DNA from: Taeniopygia guttata
Taxonomy: Eukaryota; Chordata; Aves; Passeriformes; Estrildidae
Direction of reading: 5' to 3'
Assembly (NCBI RefSeq): GCF_048771995.1
Contig: NC_133024.1
Coordinates: forward strand, 28,412,001 to 28,476,000
Length of the DNA stretch: 64,000 nucleotides
Both the position numbers and the translations under genes were made by a program. Positions 44,373 through 56,100 of the stretch are shown here, piece by piece. The first letter of the stretch is position 1. Each line of letters opens with the position of its first letter. The notes below the pieces were generated by a model. That model worked only from the letters and a program-made list of their open reading frames with translations, was not told the DNA's origin and did not search any database.

Positions 44373-45719
44373 GAACAAGAAAGCAGAGGTAGTCCTGCCC
44401 CAGCTTATTTTTGATTTTGAAATCTTTGATCCAGAGGTCTTGGTTCTCCTCACTTCCTGATCCTCCTTTCTTTTCTTCACTACATGGGCACAAATTATGT
44501 CCTATCTTAAATTATTCTCCCTGATGCCAGACTTTGCTCTCAATCACGAGAGCTCTTTGCAGTGCACAAAAAGATCTCACGGTCAAAGGATCCAAATTGA
44601 TACTGACACAGATGTCTTATAGGAAATAATTTCTTCTGTGATCACACAAGTGACAACACCTTTGGTGTGCTCTTGAGAACTCTGCCTCTGTAATTCTTGG
44701 GATCTGAGACTGTGGAACACCCAGGATGGCCATTTTCAGTGATGCTTCTCAAGAAAAGTTCTGGACCTGATGAACAACCTAGAGGGTGCACTGAAAGAGA
44801 ACAGTTTTGTTGGAGTGTAGAGAGTGTCATTACTTGGTCACACGCTTTGAGTGCTCCTGGGATTCTGCAGAGTTGCAGGACAGAGCATCACATAAGCTCT
44901 GCAGCAATGAGTCCTGTGGTAGGGGTGCCCTTCTTCATTCACCAGCTCTACAGGTGTCCCTTCCTGTCACACTAAGACCTGTCTTGCTCTTTGTGTCTGC
45001 AGGCTTCCAGCACTAGAATATTTTGAAGTGTGGGAAGACATGCTTGTAAGGGTATGTGAAATATGACAGCTTCTGCTCTATGAAGTTTATCTAACAAATG
45101 AATCTTTCTGATTCAAAAGGAGTCATAATGATGTGATTTGCCAGCAAAGTTTGAGCTGGAGCAGCCAGCAGGCAGGGCATGGATATAGAGAGGGATTTCA
45201 GACAGGCAGGAGACTCGTGCTGGGATTCAAGGCACCCACGACTGCCAGAACACCCATGAGAACAGTGTGTGGAGTGTGGGGGCTGGCTGCAAGCACCAAG
45301 CTGCACCAGCCAGGGACTAGGAGACACCAAAGTGTCCTCTGGCCAGAGAGCCCAGAGCCAGGTGTGAGACTGGACAGGCTGAGGGCTCTCAGTCCTGTTG
45401 GAAGCACCTGTGGAGGTGTTTGTGGCTGTGGAGAGTGAGGGTGTGCAGGTCTTCACTAGAGGGCTTCCGTGGGGATGGCTTGCTGAGAAGGAAGGAGATG
45501 GGGCTGTCCCTCTGCCATCCCATTCTGTGGGGGTGCTGGTGGTGTCAGCTGTGGGGTGGCTGAGGGCAGCCCCTGGTGTGTGGCAGCCGGTGCCGCTGGC
45601 CCTGTCCGTGTCCTTTCCGTGCACAGGCGGTGCCTGTCCCTGGGTCACACAGCCAAGCCCAGCACGGGCTGCCCCTGCAGCCTGGGCAGTGGCACTGGGA
45701 GCAGCAGCCTGGACAGAGA
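44373..45719. other. Spacer, right half GC-rich
   Basis: The first part is single-copy AT-rich sequence. From about 45130 it becomes GC-rich. A 235-codon open frame on the minus strand (45091-45798) has low-complexity Ser/Pro/Thr/Gly composition and no recognised domain, so it is not called a gene. Confidence 0.4.
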
Positions 45720-46650
45720 GCCTGCAGCCTGGGCTGCAGCAGCCGAGCAGGAGGAGTTCCTGGGGCTGAGCTCCGCTCTTCCTGAGCCATCCCGACACAC
45801 GGCACTCGGAAAGTGACCTGGCCAGGAAGACACCCTGGAACTTTGGCTTCCCCCCACAGAAGAAGCACTCTCATGTAACTTTAGTGTTCTTTCCTTTTAC
45901 TTTCAATCCTGATCAGCTCTTTGTAGGAACTATCGTGGGCTTTCTCAGAAGAGCACCTTGTGTGTTGAAATCCTACAGATCAGCAGATGCTCTCTCAGTT
46001 CTCTTTTTCTTGCACTGGTGGTTGGGTGTGATTCTACTTCTACTCTCTCTCAGAAGCAGGAGAACCACCTCATGAATTATTCCCTTCAAAAACCCCAAAT
46101 TCACCAAGAAACCTTCAAACACTAAACGGAGGATAGACAAATTGCAGGGAGACATTAACTGCTGAGTGCAAGGTCAATGCAAAGGAGCTCATTAGACTCA
46201 CTGAGTCCATGTCCTGAGTGCACAGAAATCCCCATCAGGACAGCATCAGTCTGACAAGGCTGAATGGGATGGACGAGGGACATTGATCATCTTTATTTAT
46301 AGCAGGATTCCTCAGGAGCAAGATGGCTCAGGAAATACTGGGATTTGCCTGTCTTGGTCCTTATGTGATGAGCTTGAACGATCCGGGGAACCAGGAGGAT
46401 TGTAGGGTTGGTGGGTAATTGAAGTTGGAAGTGACCTTTGGTTGCCATTGGATCCAGTCAGCTGCTTAACACAGGTACAGCTGTGAGGTGAATTATGGTT
46501 GTTGGTTGTAACGACGTTCCCAACAGTTGGTGGCTTTATCCAGTCTGGTATTGAAAACCTCAGAGTATGCAGACTATCCAAGTTCTCTGTGTGGTGTGAT
46601 TTAAAATTTTCTGACCTCATCAGGAAATTTTTCTCAGCCATGTAAGAGAC
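45720..46650 (+). repeat. Inverted repeat arm A, left copy
   Basis: Reverse complement of about 59765-60662. Shared landmarks include GAGCAGGAGGAGTTCCTGGG, TCGGAAAGTGACCTGGCCAG, CTTTCAATCCTGATCAGCTC and CTTTATTTATAGCAGGATTC. The right end (46380-46650) is a minus-oriented CR1 3' end, cut off where the homology stops. Confidence 0.88.
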
Positions 46651-46767
46651 AAGGCTAAGGCTTCCCAGAGGGGCTCAGCAAAAGGACATCTGGAAAGAGT
46701 CTTATCTGGTAACAGGGAAGCTCTGACTGAAAATAAGGAAAATAACCATAGCCCTGTTGTTATTTTC

Positions 46768-47540
46768 AACACTGAAAGGAAGGCCAGCAATCTTGGGGAA
46801 TCTCCACCATTGCAATTGTTCAGAAATCATTTGAAGGTTGCCATGAGTAACCTGGTCATGTTTGGAAGTAGCTCTGCTCTGAACAAGGCCTTGGCCTCCC
46901 TTGCAAAATAAATCTTTCTGTCAGTAATTCTAAGGAACATTTAAAAGCCTTTGTCACTTTCTGCCTAATTGCATCCATTGTCCAATTTCAATGAAAAACA
47001 TCAAGTCATGTGAACAACAGCCTTGAGTTTCCTTGTTGGGCATTTATGAACTCTATCTCCCTAAAGTCAGACTTCCCTCCCCATTCCTCCACAGGCTCTC
47101 ACCTGCTCTCTTGTCAAATGTAATTCCCTCTATTGAAGGCTCAGAATCTTCTCCACCTCTACTTCATCCTCTTGTCACTGAAAAACTTTCAAGAATCCTT
47201 TGCTAGATTTTTGGATGCGACACTCCCACATTTTTTTGGATACTGTCATTGATTAAATACACCCCAAAACAAACCTCGGCAAGAGCAAATGCAAATTTCC
47301 TTTAACATTCCCATCCACATCCCTTCTTGAACCATTTCTTTGCTGTTTTGTAGGACTGCACTCCTCTCTGGCGCATGGGCAGCTGTCCCCATGACAGGCC
47401 ATGGAAAGTGTATGAACTCCTCCAAGCGTTTCAGGTGGAAGGAACCTTGAGGGGTCTGTACTTGAAGCTGCTGCTCACAGCAGGATGGGGAATGTGGAGA
47501 TATTGTCCCATGCTGGGTATGAAGCCAGGGAAGCAGAAGT
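46768..47540 (+). repeat. Inverted repeat arm B, left copy
   Basis: Reverse complement of about 51950-52735. Landmarks include CTTGGGGAATCTCCACCATT, GGTTGCCATGAGTAACC, GCAAAATAAATCTTTCTGTC and GACAGCTGCCCATGCG-type text. It is separated from arm A by only about 118 bp. Identity is clearly lower than in the crystallin intron blocks. Confidence 0.8.
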
Positions 47541-47574
47541 GATATTTGCAATATGGATTAGTGGGCATGCTGGT

Positions 47575-47665
47575 ATTTGGGCAAAGGTTGGACTTGATGA
47601 TCTTGGACATCTTTTCCAAGGCAGTAGGAAGGAGTCCTTAATGATTCCATGACTTTAAGGAGAAA
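47575..47665 (+). mobile_element. CR1 LINE 3' end, short
   Basis: AGGTTGGACTTGATGATCTT, then GGACATCTTTTCCAAGGCAG and TTAATGATTCCATGAC match the CR1 3' terminus on the plus strand. Confidence 0.75.
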
Positions 47666-47849
47666 AGGGATTTTTTTTTGAAAACTGGTACTTCAGTGCC
47701 ATCTCAGTGACCTGGATATCCTGACCCAGGAAAGCAAGGCTATAAACTGCCACAAACAGGAAACTTCCAGAGCCCCTGTGTCACAGTGTACTTTGGTGTG
47801 TCTGAATTGCTGTGGCTGATCTGGCTTTTGGAGAGTTTTGGTCACTTTT

Positions 47850-47978
47850 CATGCTGTCACCTAGGGTGTTGCACAAGACTTCAGTGCGAGCTATAAATGG
47901 AGGCAGGTGAGATGCCCTTCTCAAATAGCACTGGAGGAACTGCCCTCAGCTCTCCCCAGCCCTGCAGCTGGCATCGAG
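47850..47978 (+). promoter_or_regulatory. Promoter and non-coding exon 1 of crystallin-like gene 2
   Basis: The TATAAAT box is at 47892-47898. Exon 1 (about 47922-47978) ends GGCATCGAG before GTAAGA. The stretch just before the TATA box (TTGCACAAGACTTCAGTGC) is shared with units 1 and 3, but further upstream the similarity is lost, unlike units 1, 3 and the orphan. Confidence 0.75.
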
Positions 47979-48400
47979 GTAAGAGGCACACTTTGCACAG
48001 GAGGGCTGGGAGGTTTCCTGGGCAGCTGCTGTGGAATGCAGGGGAAGGGAAGGAGGCTCCAGCGTTGGGCTGAGAGCTGCAGCACAGATGGGAGGCTCTG
48101 CTGTGTGCATGTGCAGAGACTGAACCCATCCTTCAGGGCACGAGGAGATGGCTGCTGCAGGAGAAACAAACCGTACCAAGGGACAGGGTGGAGGGGGCCA
48201 GGGATACACAGTTGTGGGGGGTGAATGTGAGAGTATTTTACAACTTACACTGGGGGATATCTGTAAACCAACACATATATCTAATTAAAACTGGGTAGTT
48301 ATGTGTACATAGCTCATTGTACATTGTCTTCCAAATAAAAATTTCTGTGTCATGCCCTCACTCTTTTCCAGCTGCTGCTATGTTTATTCTGCTAAAAACA
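47979..48400 (+). repeat. Conserved intron-1 block, copy 3 of 4
   Basis: It starts at the donor and is nearly the same as the blocks of unit 1 and the orphan unit for about 400 bp, to TGCTGCTATGTTTATTCTG. Only a few substitutions were seen, for example in CCAGCGTTGGGC and CCGTACCAAGG. Confidence 0.85.
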
Positions 48401-48554
48401 TTCTACTTTTCCTTTTCTCCACCACACTTCCCATAATTTTGTGTCTGGAGTATAAAATTTTCTTACAAACTCTGCTTGTTTTCTGTCTTCCTTTTGTGCA
48501 GGCTGTCATCCAGTTCTTATAGCAAGAAATCTGCACTCCAGAAGTCCTACTGAG

Positions 48555-49085
48555 ATGGGCAAAATCATCATTTATGAGCATGCCAACTTCCAGGGTTTGT
48601 CCAGGGAATTCACAACTAGCATTTCCAATCTACAAGATGTAAATTGGAATGATATTGTCTCCTCAGTGAAAGTAATTGGCCAGCCTTGGGTGGCTTATGA
48701 GCATTCAAACTACGGAGGCCGATTTCTGGTATTTGAGGAGGGAGAACATAAGTTTGTTGGAGAAGAGATGAATGACAAGATCAGTTCTCTGCAGGTGATC
48801 ACTGAAAATCTGCACGATCCCCAGATCACTCTCTACGAACATGCTGATTATCAAGGGAGGAGCAGAATAATAACAGAAGAAACCAACCTGGGTGAAGGAC
48901 ATGACAATGACATCATGTCTTCTCACAAAGTCCAGAGAGGTGTGTGGCTGCTGTGTGAAAACAGCGATGGAAGTGGAATTCAATACCTTGCTCGAGAACA
49001 TGAAAACCTTCCAAATTACACGACAATCAATTTCAATGACAAGCTTTCCTTCCTGCGTCCCCTTCGCCCAGGCAGTGACTCTTAG
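48555..49085 (+). CDS. EDSP/EP37-like beta/gamma-crystallin protein, gene 2
   Basis: This 176-residue paralog has no gaps against genes 1 and 3; by eye it is about 75% identical to gene 1 and 73% to gene 3. Greek keys start at [10 protein letters not shown] (5-14), WVAYEHSNYGG (45-55), ITLYEHADYQG (91-101) and WLLCENSDGSG (131-141). Ca2+-type motifs are NDIVSS (32), NDKISS (73) and NDIMSS (118); the fourth is NDKLSF. It has a single cysteine (134). The coding exon begins after a TTTTGTGCAG acceptor (exon from 48502). It ends RPLRPGSDS-stop. The gene lies in the loop of the A/B inverted repeat and is transcribed in the same direction as its neighbours. Expression in epidermis or another stratified epithelium is a guess from the family. 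Confidence 0.92.
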   Translation: MGKIIIYEHANFQGLSREFTTSISNLQDVNWNDIVSSVKVIGQPWVAYEHSNYGGRFLVFEEGEHKFVGEEMNDKISSLQVITENLHDPQITLYEHADYQGRSRIITEETNLGEGHDNDIMSSHKVQRGVWLLCENSDGSGIQYLAREHENLPNYTTINFNDKLSFLRPLRPGSDS

Positions 49086-49715
49086 ACTGCAAATCCTGCA
49101 GCGCTGAGTAAAGATGCAGCCGCAGCAAGAAAATTGAGACCTTGTTCCCTGCCTCTGCTTGTGCTGCCCTTTTCCCCGGTGTCACAGGACCACTGGATGT
49201 GAGAGCTCTCTGCTAGGCTGCACTGCAGATCTGTACTTCTCTATCCTGCCTTGAACTCTTCTCCCACCCCACTAATCATGATGCTTGATCATATGAAAGA
49301 GTGTCCAAGCTAGAGGAGGCATGCCAGATGTGTGAAATCTATTCTACCCTGAGGTGGCATTCCAGAGTCCTGGGCTATGGAATGTCAAAGCACTGCATGT
49401 TGTTTCTGTTGCTGAGTGAAACAGAAAGTGTTAGTACAGAACCAGCATGCTTCCTCTGTAATTTGCTTTGCAAATGTCCTTCTGGTGCCGTGCCCTCTGC
49501 CATTGTCTGTAATCCATTTTGTGTCGGTGCTATTAAAGAATCTTTTGCAATTAGCAGTGGGTCTGTTTCGTGCATCTTTAGAATAGATAGATATTGCTCT
49601 TTCATGGTGAGATGTCTCTGAGTATCCAGAGAATGGTCCATGGAGTCACTTGCAAACATTTTTCCTGGATGTCTCCTGGAGAATTGTCTCCTTCCAGTTT
49701 AATTGGCCAGTAACA
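49086..49715 (+). other. 3' UTR, ATTAAA signal and shared downstream flank of gene 2
   Basis: The variant signal ATTAAA at 49532-49537 lies in GTGCTATTAAAGAATCTTTT, where gene 1 has AATAAA. The UTR is longer than in gene 1, about 450 bp, and is collinear with that of gene 3, including GCTTGATCATATGAAAG. The shared flank runs to about 49710. Confidence 0.8.
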
Positions 49716-50164
49716 GCGGAGTCAGGCTTGACTCAAAAAGTTTTGGTTGAGTAATAGCCTGTTGCTGATCTTGGCCAAACTCTCAGCTGCACATTGTACC
49801 TAGCTATTACATTCTTGGTTGTATCTCAAGGCAGTGGTTGTAGCAATGATACAGTCTTCTACTGCCCTTAATCACATAATAAACAGAATGTTTTCACTAA
49901 TTTGAGTTCTTTAATCCTAATGGTAAAACCTGTCTTGTTTTCTAAACCTGTAATATCTTGATAAGGAATGAGGAATGACAAGGTATATCAGGAGCAGATT
50001 AGCCATGATCAAGTTCACCTGGAAGTGAACCCCTGCCCAGTGACAGCTGCACGCCCTGAGCTGTGCATTGTGGCAGCTGTCTTGTGGCAGCTCTGCACTG
50101 CAATGTTTATGTCCCTCTGTGCTGGCCTGCAGTTTGCCCCATTGCCCTGCACTGCTCTCTGCCC

Positions 50165-50335
50165 AGAGAAGCCGTGGTTGAGCCATCCCTCCAAGCGTTC
50201 AGGGCCAGGTTGGACACAGCTTTGAGCAACCCGGCCCAGTGCAAAATCTCCCTGCTTCTGGCACGCTGTACAACTAGATGGTGTTTTTAAACCTCTCCCA
50301 GCCAAAATCATTCCGTGATTTTGTGATTCTAGGAT
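50165..50335 (+). mobile_element. CR1 LINE 3' end
   Basis: AGGGCCAGGTTGGACACAGC, then TTTGAGCAACCCGGCC and finally CATTCCGTGATTTTGTGATT follow the CR1 3' end, including the terminal 8-mer repeats. It is strongly 5' truncated. Confidence 0.85.
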
Positions 50336-51720
50336 GTGGAAATTCAGCAATACAGTGAGCCTTGCCGTGCCTTCAGGTCCCAGTCTCTTACTTTCATGTT
50401 CCTCTTTTTACATCCACAGTACTTCTTTTTTCAATAACAGTTTTAAATTTTGAATATCAGCACAATGGATTTATATGTCTCCAAGTATCAGTAAAACCCT
50501 TGCTTTCCCAGGCTGACTGAAGAGGAAATCTACCCTGTCCTACTGTGTAGGGCTGTGTAGACAGAAGTGTCTGCTAAAGCTTTAGCATTTTTACACCTAA
50601 GGCTGGATGGTTTATGGTTGTGGCATGACAGGGTAGAAGAATAGCACCTTTCCAGCTGCTTCTCAGGCATGTAGTGGATATTGTCTGAATGTTGTGAAGC
50701 ATGGTGGAAAAGCAGCACATATACAGTAAGAATTCAAGATTCTAGAGCACTTTCATACAATGGAAAAAAAAATATGCAGGAACATCTTTGTTGATGTAAT
50801 TTCCTTGTTTCTGACACTATGACCTGAAGATTCTTGCAATGTCTCTTAGGGTATAACATATAAGCACTCAGTTAATATTTTTTTTCTTTTCTTGATAGTA
50901 GAAACTGCCCTGAAATTGGTGCTTTGGGCCTATTATTCCTCCTCCTAATTGGAAGATAAGGCCAAAGTAGTGAGTTAAAATTAATCTGGCAAAAAACAGG
51001 TAAAGGAATTTATTTTTCTTCAGGAATACCTGAGCCTGGCTATCTCTGGCTTCAGAAAAGTTTGCTATGCTTATAAAAGACTATAGCTACTCCTGCTTCA
51101 GTGTCTAAGAAGTGTAGAAATCATTTAGTGAAGCAGGGAGGAAGAGAGGGAGGGACATGGAGACTTGTGTCACTTGCATTTATTCTCTATAATTATTTCT
51201 TGTCTTTTCACATATCAGATAGAAACAGAAGGTAATCACATATATTCAAATTTTTAAAAAACCCTACAAATACCTGATTGATTGGGTTGTTATGCATTGC
51301 TCCACCTTTATCCTGTTCCCTGCCTTAGCTCTTTCACATGTTTTGTTTCTTTTCCATTGCAGTTGTAAACATAACTCTTCTGTCAAGGTGAGAAAGGTCC
51401 TGATCAGATCTTGAAGGAGTTGCTGTGAACACAAGATTTACCTGGAAACCTGGGAGAAGTCAAGAAAGGTTGTGGGGAGTCAGCTAGCTCATTTCCCATA
51501 CCTGGAGGTATAAAACACATGGCTTAGGGAACCCTACTCTTATCAAAGTATCAAAGGAAGAAAAGAGAACTCCAGAATGGAAGACAAATAAGGTAACATG
51601 CAATGCTTAATTCCAAACACCTGTGACTGTCTAACAGTCTGTTCCCCTGGAGAAGCAGCTCTTTGGCCACCTGCTTCCCTTCCTCTGTTGCAGCAACACT
51701 CCATCAGCTGAGGACAGGGC

Positions 51721-51755
51721 TTGTCTGTGTGTCTGTTTGTCTGTCTGTCTGTGCC
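51721..51755. repeat. GTCT/TGTC tetranucleotide microsatellite
   Basis: An imperfect run of CTGT/GTCT units. Such tracts often vary in length; this one carries several interruptions. Confidence 0.85.
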
Positions 51756-51949
51756 TGCCATGGCCAGATGAAGCTGTGCTACCTGTGCTGAGACTCGCTG
51801 TCTCTCTCAGCTCCCTGTGCCTTCCTGCAGCCTCTCTTCTCCTACCCTCACCCACCAACACAGCCATGGCCACTTGCCCAACATTTCCTGTTCCCTCAGC
51901 CCCCTGCAGGAAATATTTTCACAACAGTACAGTAACAAACCTTCCTGTC

Positions 51950-52735
51950 CCACACTGCTGTCTCCACCCTGGCTTCATAACCAGCATGGGAATATCTCCC
52001 CAATCTCTGTCCTGCCATGAGCAGCAGTTTGAAGCAGAAAACCCTGGAGGTTCTTTCCAGCCTAAATTTTTCTTGCAGCCCATACACTCTGCTTGGAATG
52101 TCATAGGCACAGCACCTCCTGCCCCAGAGAGGAGTGCAATCCTACAAAATGGAAAAGGAAAGTTTTAAGGAGGGATATGGATGGGGTGGTTTCAGGAAAT
52201 TCCATATTTGCAAAGCTTTTTTTTTAATAAAAAGCAGACTCTAAAAAAATGCAGAAGGGTCAGGTCCAAAACTCTAGCAAGGGATTCTTGAAAGTTTTTC
52301 AGTAATAGGAGGATGAAGTAAAGGTGGAGAAGGACTTTGACCCTTCAGTGGAGAGGATTACATTTGACAATAGAGCAGGTGAAAGCCACTGGTGAATTGA
52401 GTAGGAATTCTGATGTTGGGGAGATGTAATTTATAAATATCCAAGAAGTAATCCTGAAGTTATTGTACATATGACTTGCTGATAATACTTTTTCATTGAA
52501 ATTGAACAAAAAAATGAAATTAAGCAGAAAATGACAAAAGTTTTTAAATCTTCCTTAGAATTACTGGCAGAAAGATTTAGTGTAGAAGGGACCTCCCTAG
52601 ACCAGGGCCTTTTTCACAGCAGAGATAATGCCAAAGAAAAAGAGGTTACTCATGGCCATCTTCAAGTGATTTCTGGAGAACAGCAATGGTGGAGATTCCC
52701 CAGGGTCTCTGGCCTTTCTGTCAGTGCTGAATTAT
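51950..52735 (-). repeat. Inverted repeat arm B, right copy
   Basis: Reverse complement of 46768-47540. Matching landmarks are CTTCATAACCAGCATGGGAA, CCAGAGAGGAGTGCAATCCT, TTACTGGCAGAAAGATTTAG and AATGGTGGAGATTCCCCAGG. The homology ends near 52735. Arm A does not resume until about 7 kb later. Confidence 0.8.
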
Positions 52736-52814
52736 ACTTGGTATGAGGTTTTTATTCCTTATTTTATGTCTGAGTTTCCCTGTTGCCATCTAAGACTCTT
52801 TCCAGTTGTCCTTT

Positions 52815-53110
52815 TGCTGAGCCCCTCTGATAACAGCCTTGTCTTCTCCAGGCTGAAGAGGACCAGGCCCCTGAGACTCTCCTGCTCCCTGGGATGCTCC
52901 TGTGCCATCCAGTGGCCTGTAGGGGCTCCCACCATTTTGTTCACATTGACCTTTCCATAGGGCATCTGAAAGAATGCAGTATTCCAGGTGTGGCCTCCAT
53001 TCAGAGAAGATGGAAATAAACTCTTCCCTTACCCTGCTCCTCCAGTTTCCATGCTGTGCAGGATGCAACTGCCCTTCGACTTCTTATCCACCAACAGAAG
53101 GAGTGGGAGA
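52815..53110 (-). mobile_element. Probable diverged CR1 LINE fragment
   Basis: TTCTCCAGGCTGAAGAGGAC and GCAGTATTCCAGGTGTGGCC are characteristic reversed CR1 phrases; the text between them is poorly preserved. Limits are approximate. Confidence 0.6.
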
Positions 53111-56100
53111 GAAGCCATTCTGACACAACTAAAATTAATTTCTCAGTGTTGCATATATCAAATGCTGTCATGCCTGAGTTAGGGTAAAACCTTTACAGAA
53201 GTATTTACTGGAACATCTCCTCTTCAAAGTGAGTATAAAAAAAGAGTTAGTTGGATTGAAAAGATCAAAACAGGAAAATCCATTTCTCACAGACTACATA
53301 AAAGTTGGAATAAGGTGACCAGGATGCTTTTCTCTTCCTCAGACCATGCTCCAAAGAGTTTAGATGTGTGAGTCAAGTGAGTCAACTCTGTGAGTGTGAG
53401 AGGCCAACTGGCTGAAATCATTAGGAAAGCAAGAATGGCTGAGCAACCTCAGTGTTGATGGAAGCCTGTGAGATAACATCAGTGAAACACCAGATCACTC
53501 CTGCAATTTCACCTCCTAACAGAATCAATTTGCAATCTTGTGCCTTTGGTTTGGCAGTAAACTGCTCTCCTAACTGGCAAACCTACAGTGAAATTTTGCT
53601 TAGAAGTTCAGTCACTGATGAGACAGGACAAAGAATGTCAAGAAATGGTGGGGCAGACCTGTTGGATCTCAAATGCTTCAAACAATTAATTATTCTATGT
53701 AGTTAAATTAGTAATAACACTTCTGTATGAAGCTACAATTATCTTTGATCCTTTCACAATCCTCTGAGTTTCTTTTGCAGGAAGATTTTCTTTCCCTGAT
53801 TGGCAATTTTTCAGGAATTCTGAAAGAAGGTGTGGACCAGGAATGAAATTGTGGGTAGCACCTCTGAGATGTCTTAGATGTGATTCTTACTCTAAATGGG
53901 TCTGAAATACAGAAGACATTGTGAGCAGGATGTGTGTTGTGGGAGAGAGGTGCATGTGTGTTTTTCCTGAGAAGCTCTGAAGAAAGGGAGCAGGAAAGAG
54001 AGAGGTATTTCCAGAACACACCAGGCAATAAATCTGCTGTGAGCATCTGTAATGTGATATAGTCAGCTGAGACCCTGCTGTGTCTGGGTCAGGTTCAAAC
54101 ACACGAGTGTGAAGAAGATGTTCAGCTTATGTCATTGCAGTGTAGGCAGCTGTGCATTTGGCATCAAGTGAGTGCTTCCAGAGGGGAAGGTTTTCCTGGA
54201 GAGTGTGGTATGCAATCAGTTCCTACCCAAGCCTCCTCCTCTCATAAACCCTGGGAACACTTAATATCATCCATCTTAGGAGGTCATTCAGAGCAACTGG
54301 CACACTCTACATTTGCCTCTGACCTATTGCATGACAACTTCTCCAAGAGCCAGCTGCCTTTGCCGTTCCTCCAGAATCTCTAAACTGAAAATCTCATTGA
54401 GAAGATTGAAAACAAAGAAAAAAAAGGTCTGAGGATTGCATTCCAGCTTTTCTAGTTTTAACTGCAGATAGTGCTCCCTCTCCAAGGAAAAATTACTTTA
54501 AAGAGCAATACAGAAAGCTTTCACCCAGGCCAGCAGCGTTCCACAAATTGCCTTGCCTTGTGTGCAACCCTGCACCCTTAAGTTCACTTACCTGAAGAAA
54601 TCCCCAAATTTAGAAAACTTCTTGAGTGTCCAGTGTTCATTAACCAGCCCCCATGGCTGCAGTGGGCTGTCAGATGCAAGTCCTTTACAAAGTGCTGGGC
54701 TTCACACTCATAATTCCATCCAATTCTTTGCTTTCCAAAGCTGTGGTTTGCACTCAGGTTTGTCAGCAGACCATTTCCAAAGGCAGGAATTGCATATTCC
54801 AAAGCTGGAATCCTTATGCTATTATGTCAATTCACCCCACTGTGCTTTACAATATGTTTGAATCAGGAAATGGCAACAATGATCAAAGGCATCTGACACC
54901 AGACTCCTCTTCTTCCAGATGGCCCAGAGCTCAGATGTTCACACAGGAGGGGACCTGTAGGCAGGATTGTATGGGGGCTGTGTGGTCCTTACATCTCATC
55001 CTTAGCAATGAGTCCCTATATCTCATCAGCTGGGTGAAAATACCTGTAAAAACAGCTTCTATAAACAACTTCTGGGAGATAACATTTTAATAGCAAAGTA
55101 TGAATATTCTCTAATCTTTCAGTAAGTTTGTGTACTATGTAAAACTATAGGCATGTAGTCTGACCATACATAAAGTAAAAAGTGTAACAGAATAATCATA
55201 TTTTTGATTTTATGAAATTAGGACACACCATGGACTTATCACACATGGAGTGTAGCATGAAGGCATGCATAGTGGTAGGTGCCACAAAAATCACATGTGG
55301 TCTAATTTAAATAGGGTTTCTGTTTCTGTATGGTTAGAGTGCTACTGAGAGAAATGTGGGCTCATCTGGAATCTGTTTTGATGGCACTACAGGGGTGCCC
55401 TGCATAACCCTGAATAGAGGGAAAGTGTTTCAAAGATCAGAAAAGGAGATGAGGCTTTATTTTGAGTTTCTACCTTTTATGTTTGTTACATCCACCGAGG
55501 GACTATTTGTGGATTCAATAAATGGTTAGTAGAAGTTCATTTATGGTTTCTGCATGTTTTCAGAAGGAGATGCAGGGAAATCATTGCTCTGAAGTATCTG
55601 AGCTCTGCTAAGAGATGATGAAGGGTTTTATTATGGTTCCCTATGACCTTTATAATTCTCATCTCACTTCAGCCATGCAGGCTCAGGATGAAGAAAGATG
55701 TACCCAGCTGTGGCATCCAGAAATTATCTATACAGTACAGATAAGATCAATCAAGGTCAGCGTGGAACTTCTTTATTGTCTTAATACATGAGCAGTTTGC
55801 TTTGGGGAAATTTTGTATTTTGAGGCAGACAATATAATAAGATAAACTTCAAAGGTAACAAAAAATGTAATCTATGTGATATATAGTTCTGTTTAAATCT
55901 TTCCATGGTGAATGATAAAACCATAAATGAAAGTAAAGCTGTGCAAATTCTCCCACATGCCTATCACCTGTTTGTAGATATCTCATGGATAGAATGAGAA
56001 CTGGCTTTTTGTGAAAAGATACCTTGAAACAGCAAAGGTTGGATGAGGCTGTGAAAGCGGTTGCAAAGAAAACACGTCAAGAGGTCATCCTTGAGTTTTG

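Larger units (their letters stand above)
49720..51945. other. Spacer inside the inverted-repeat loop
   Basis: Apart from the CR1 end and the tetranucleotide repeat listed separately, no exon, RNA gene or transposon was recognised. Confidence 0.45.

Noticed and set aside
45091-45798. 235-codon open frame on the minus strand
   Set aside because: Low-complexity Ser/Pro/Thr/Gly content in a GC-rich stretch, no domain, no splice context, and several other frames overlap it on the opposite strand.
47907-48224. A 105-codon plus-strand frame and an 87-codon minus-strand frame recurring in all four intron-1 blocks
   Set aside because: The blocks are nearly identical in DNA, so frames recur automatically on both strands. 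The frames begin at variable places, unit 1 breaks the plus frame with a small indel, and composition looks like GC-rich non-coding DNA. Only peptide evidence would change this.
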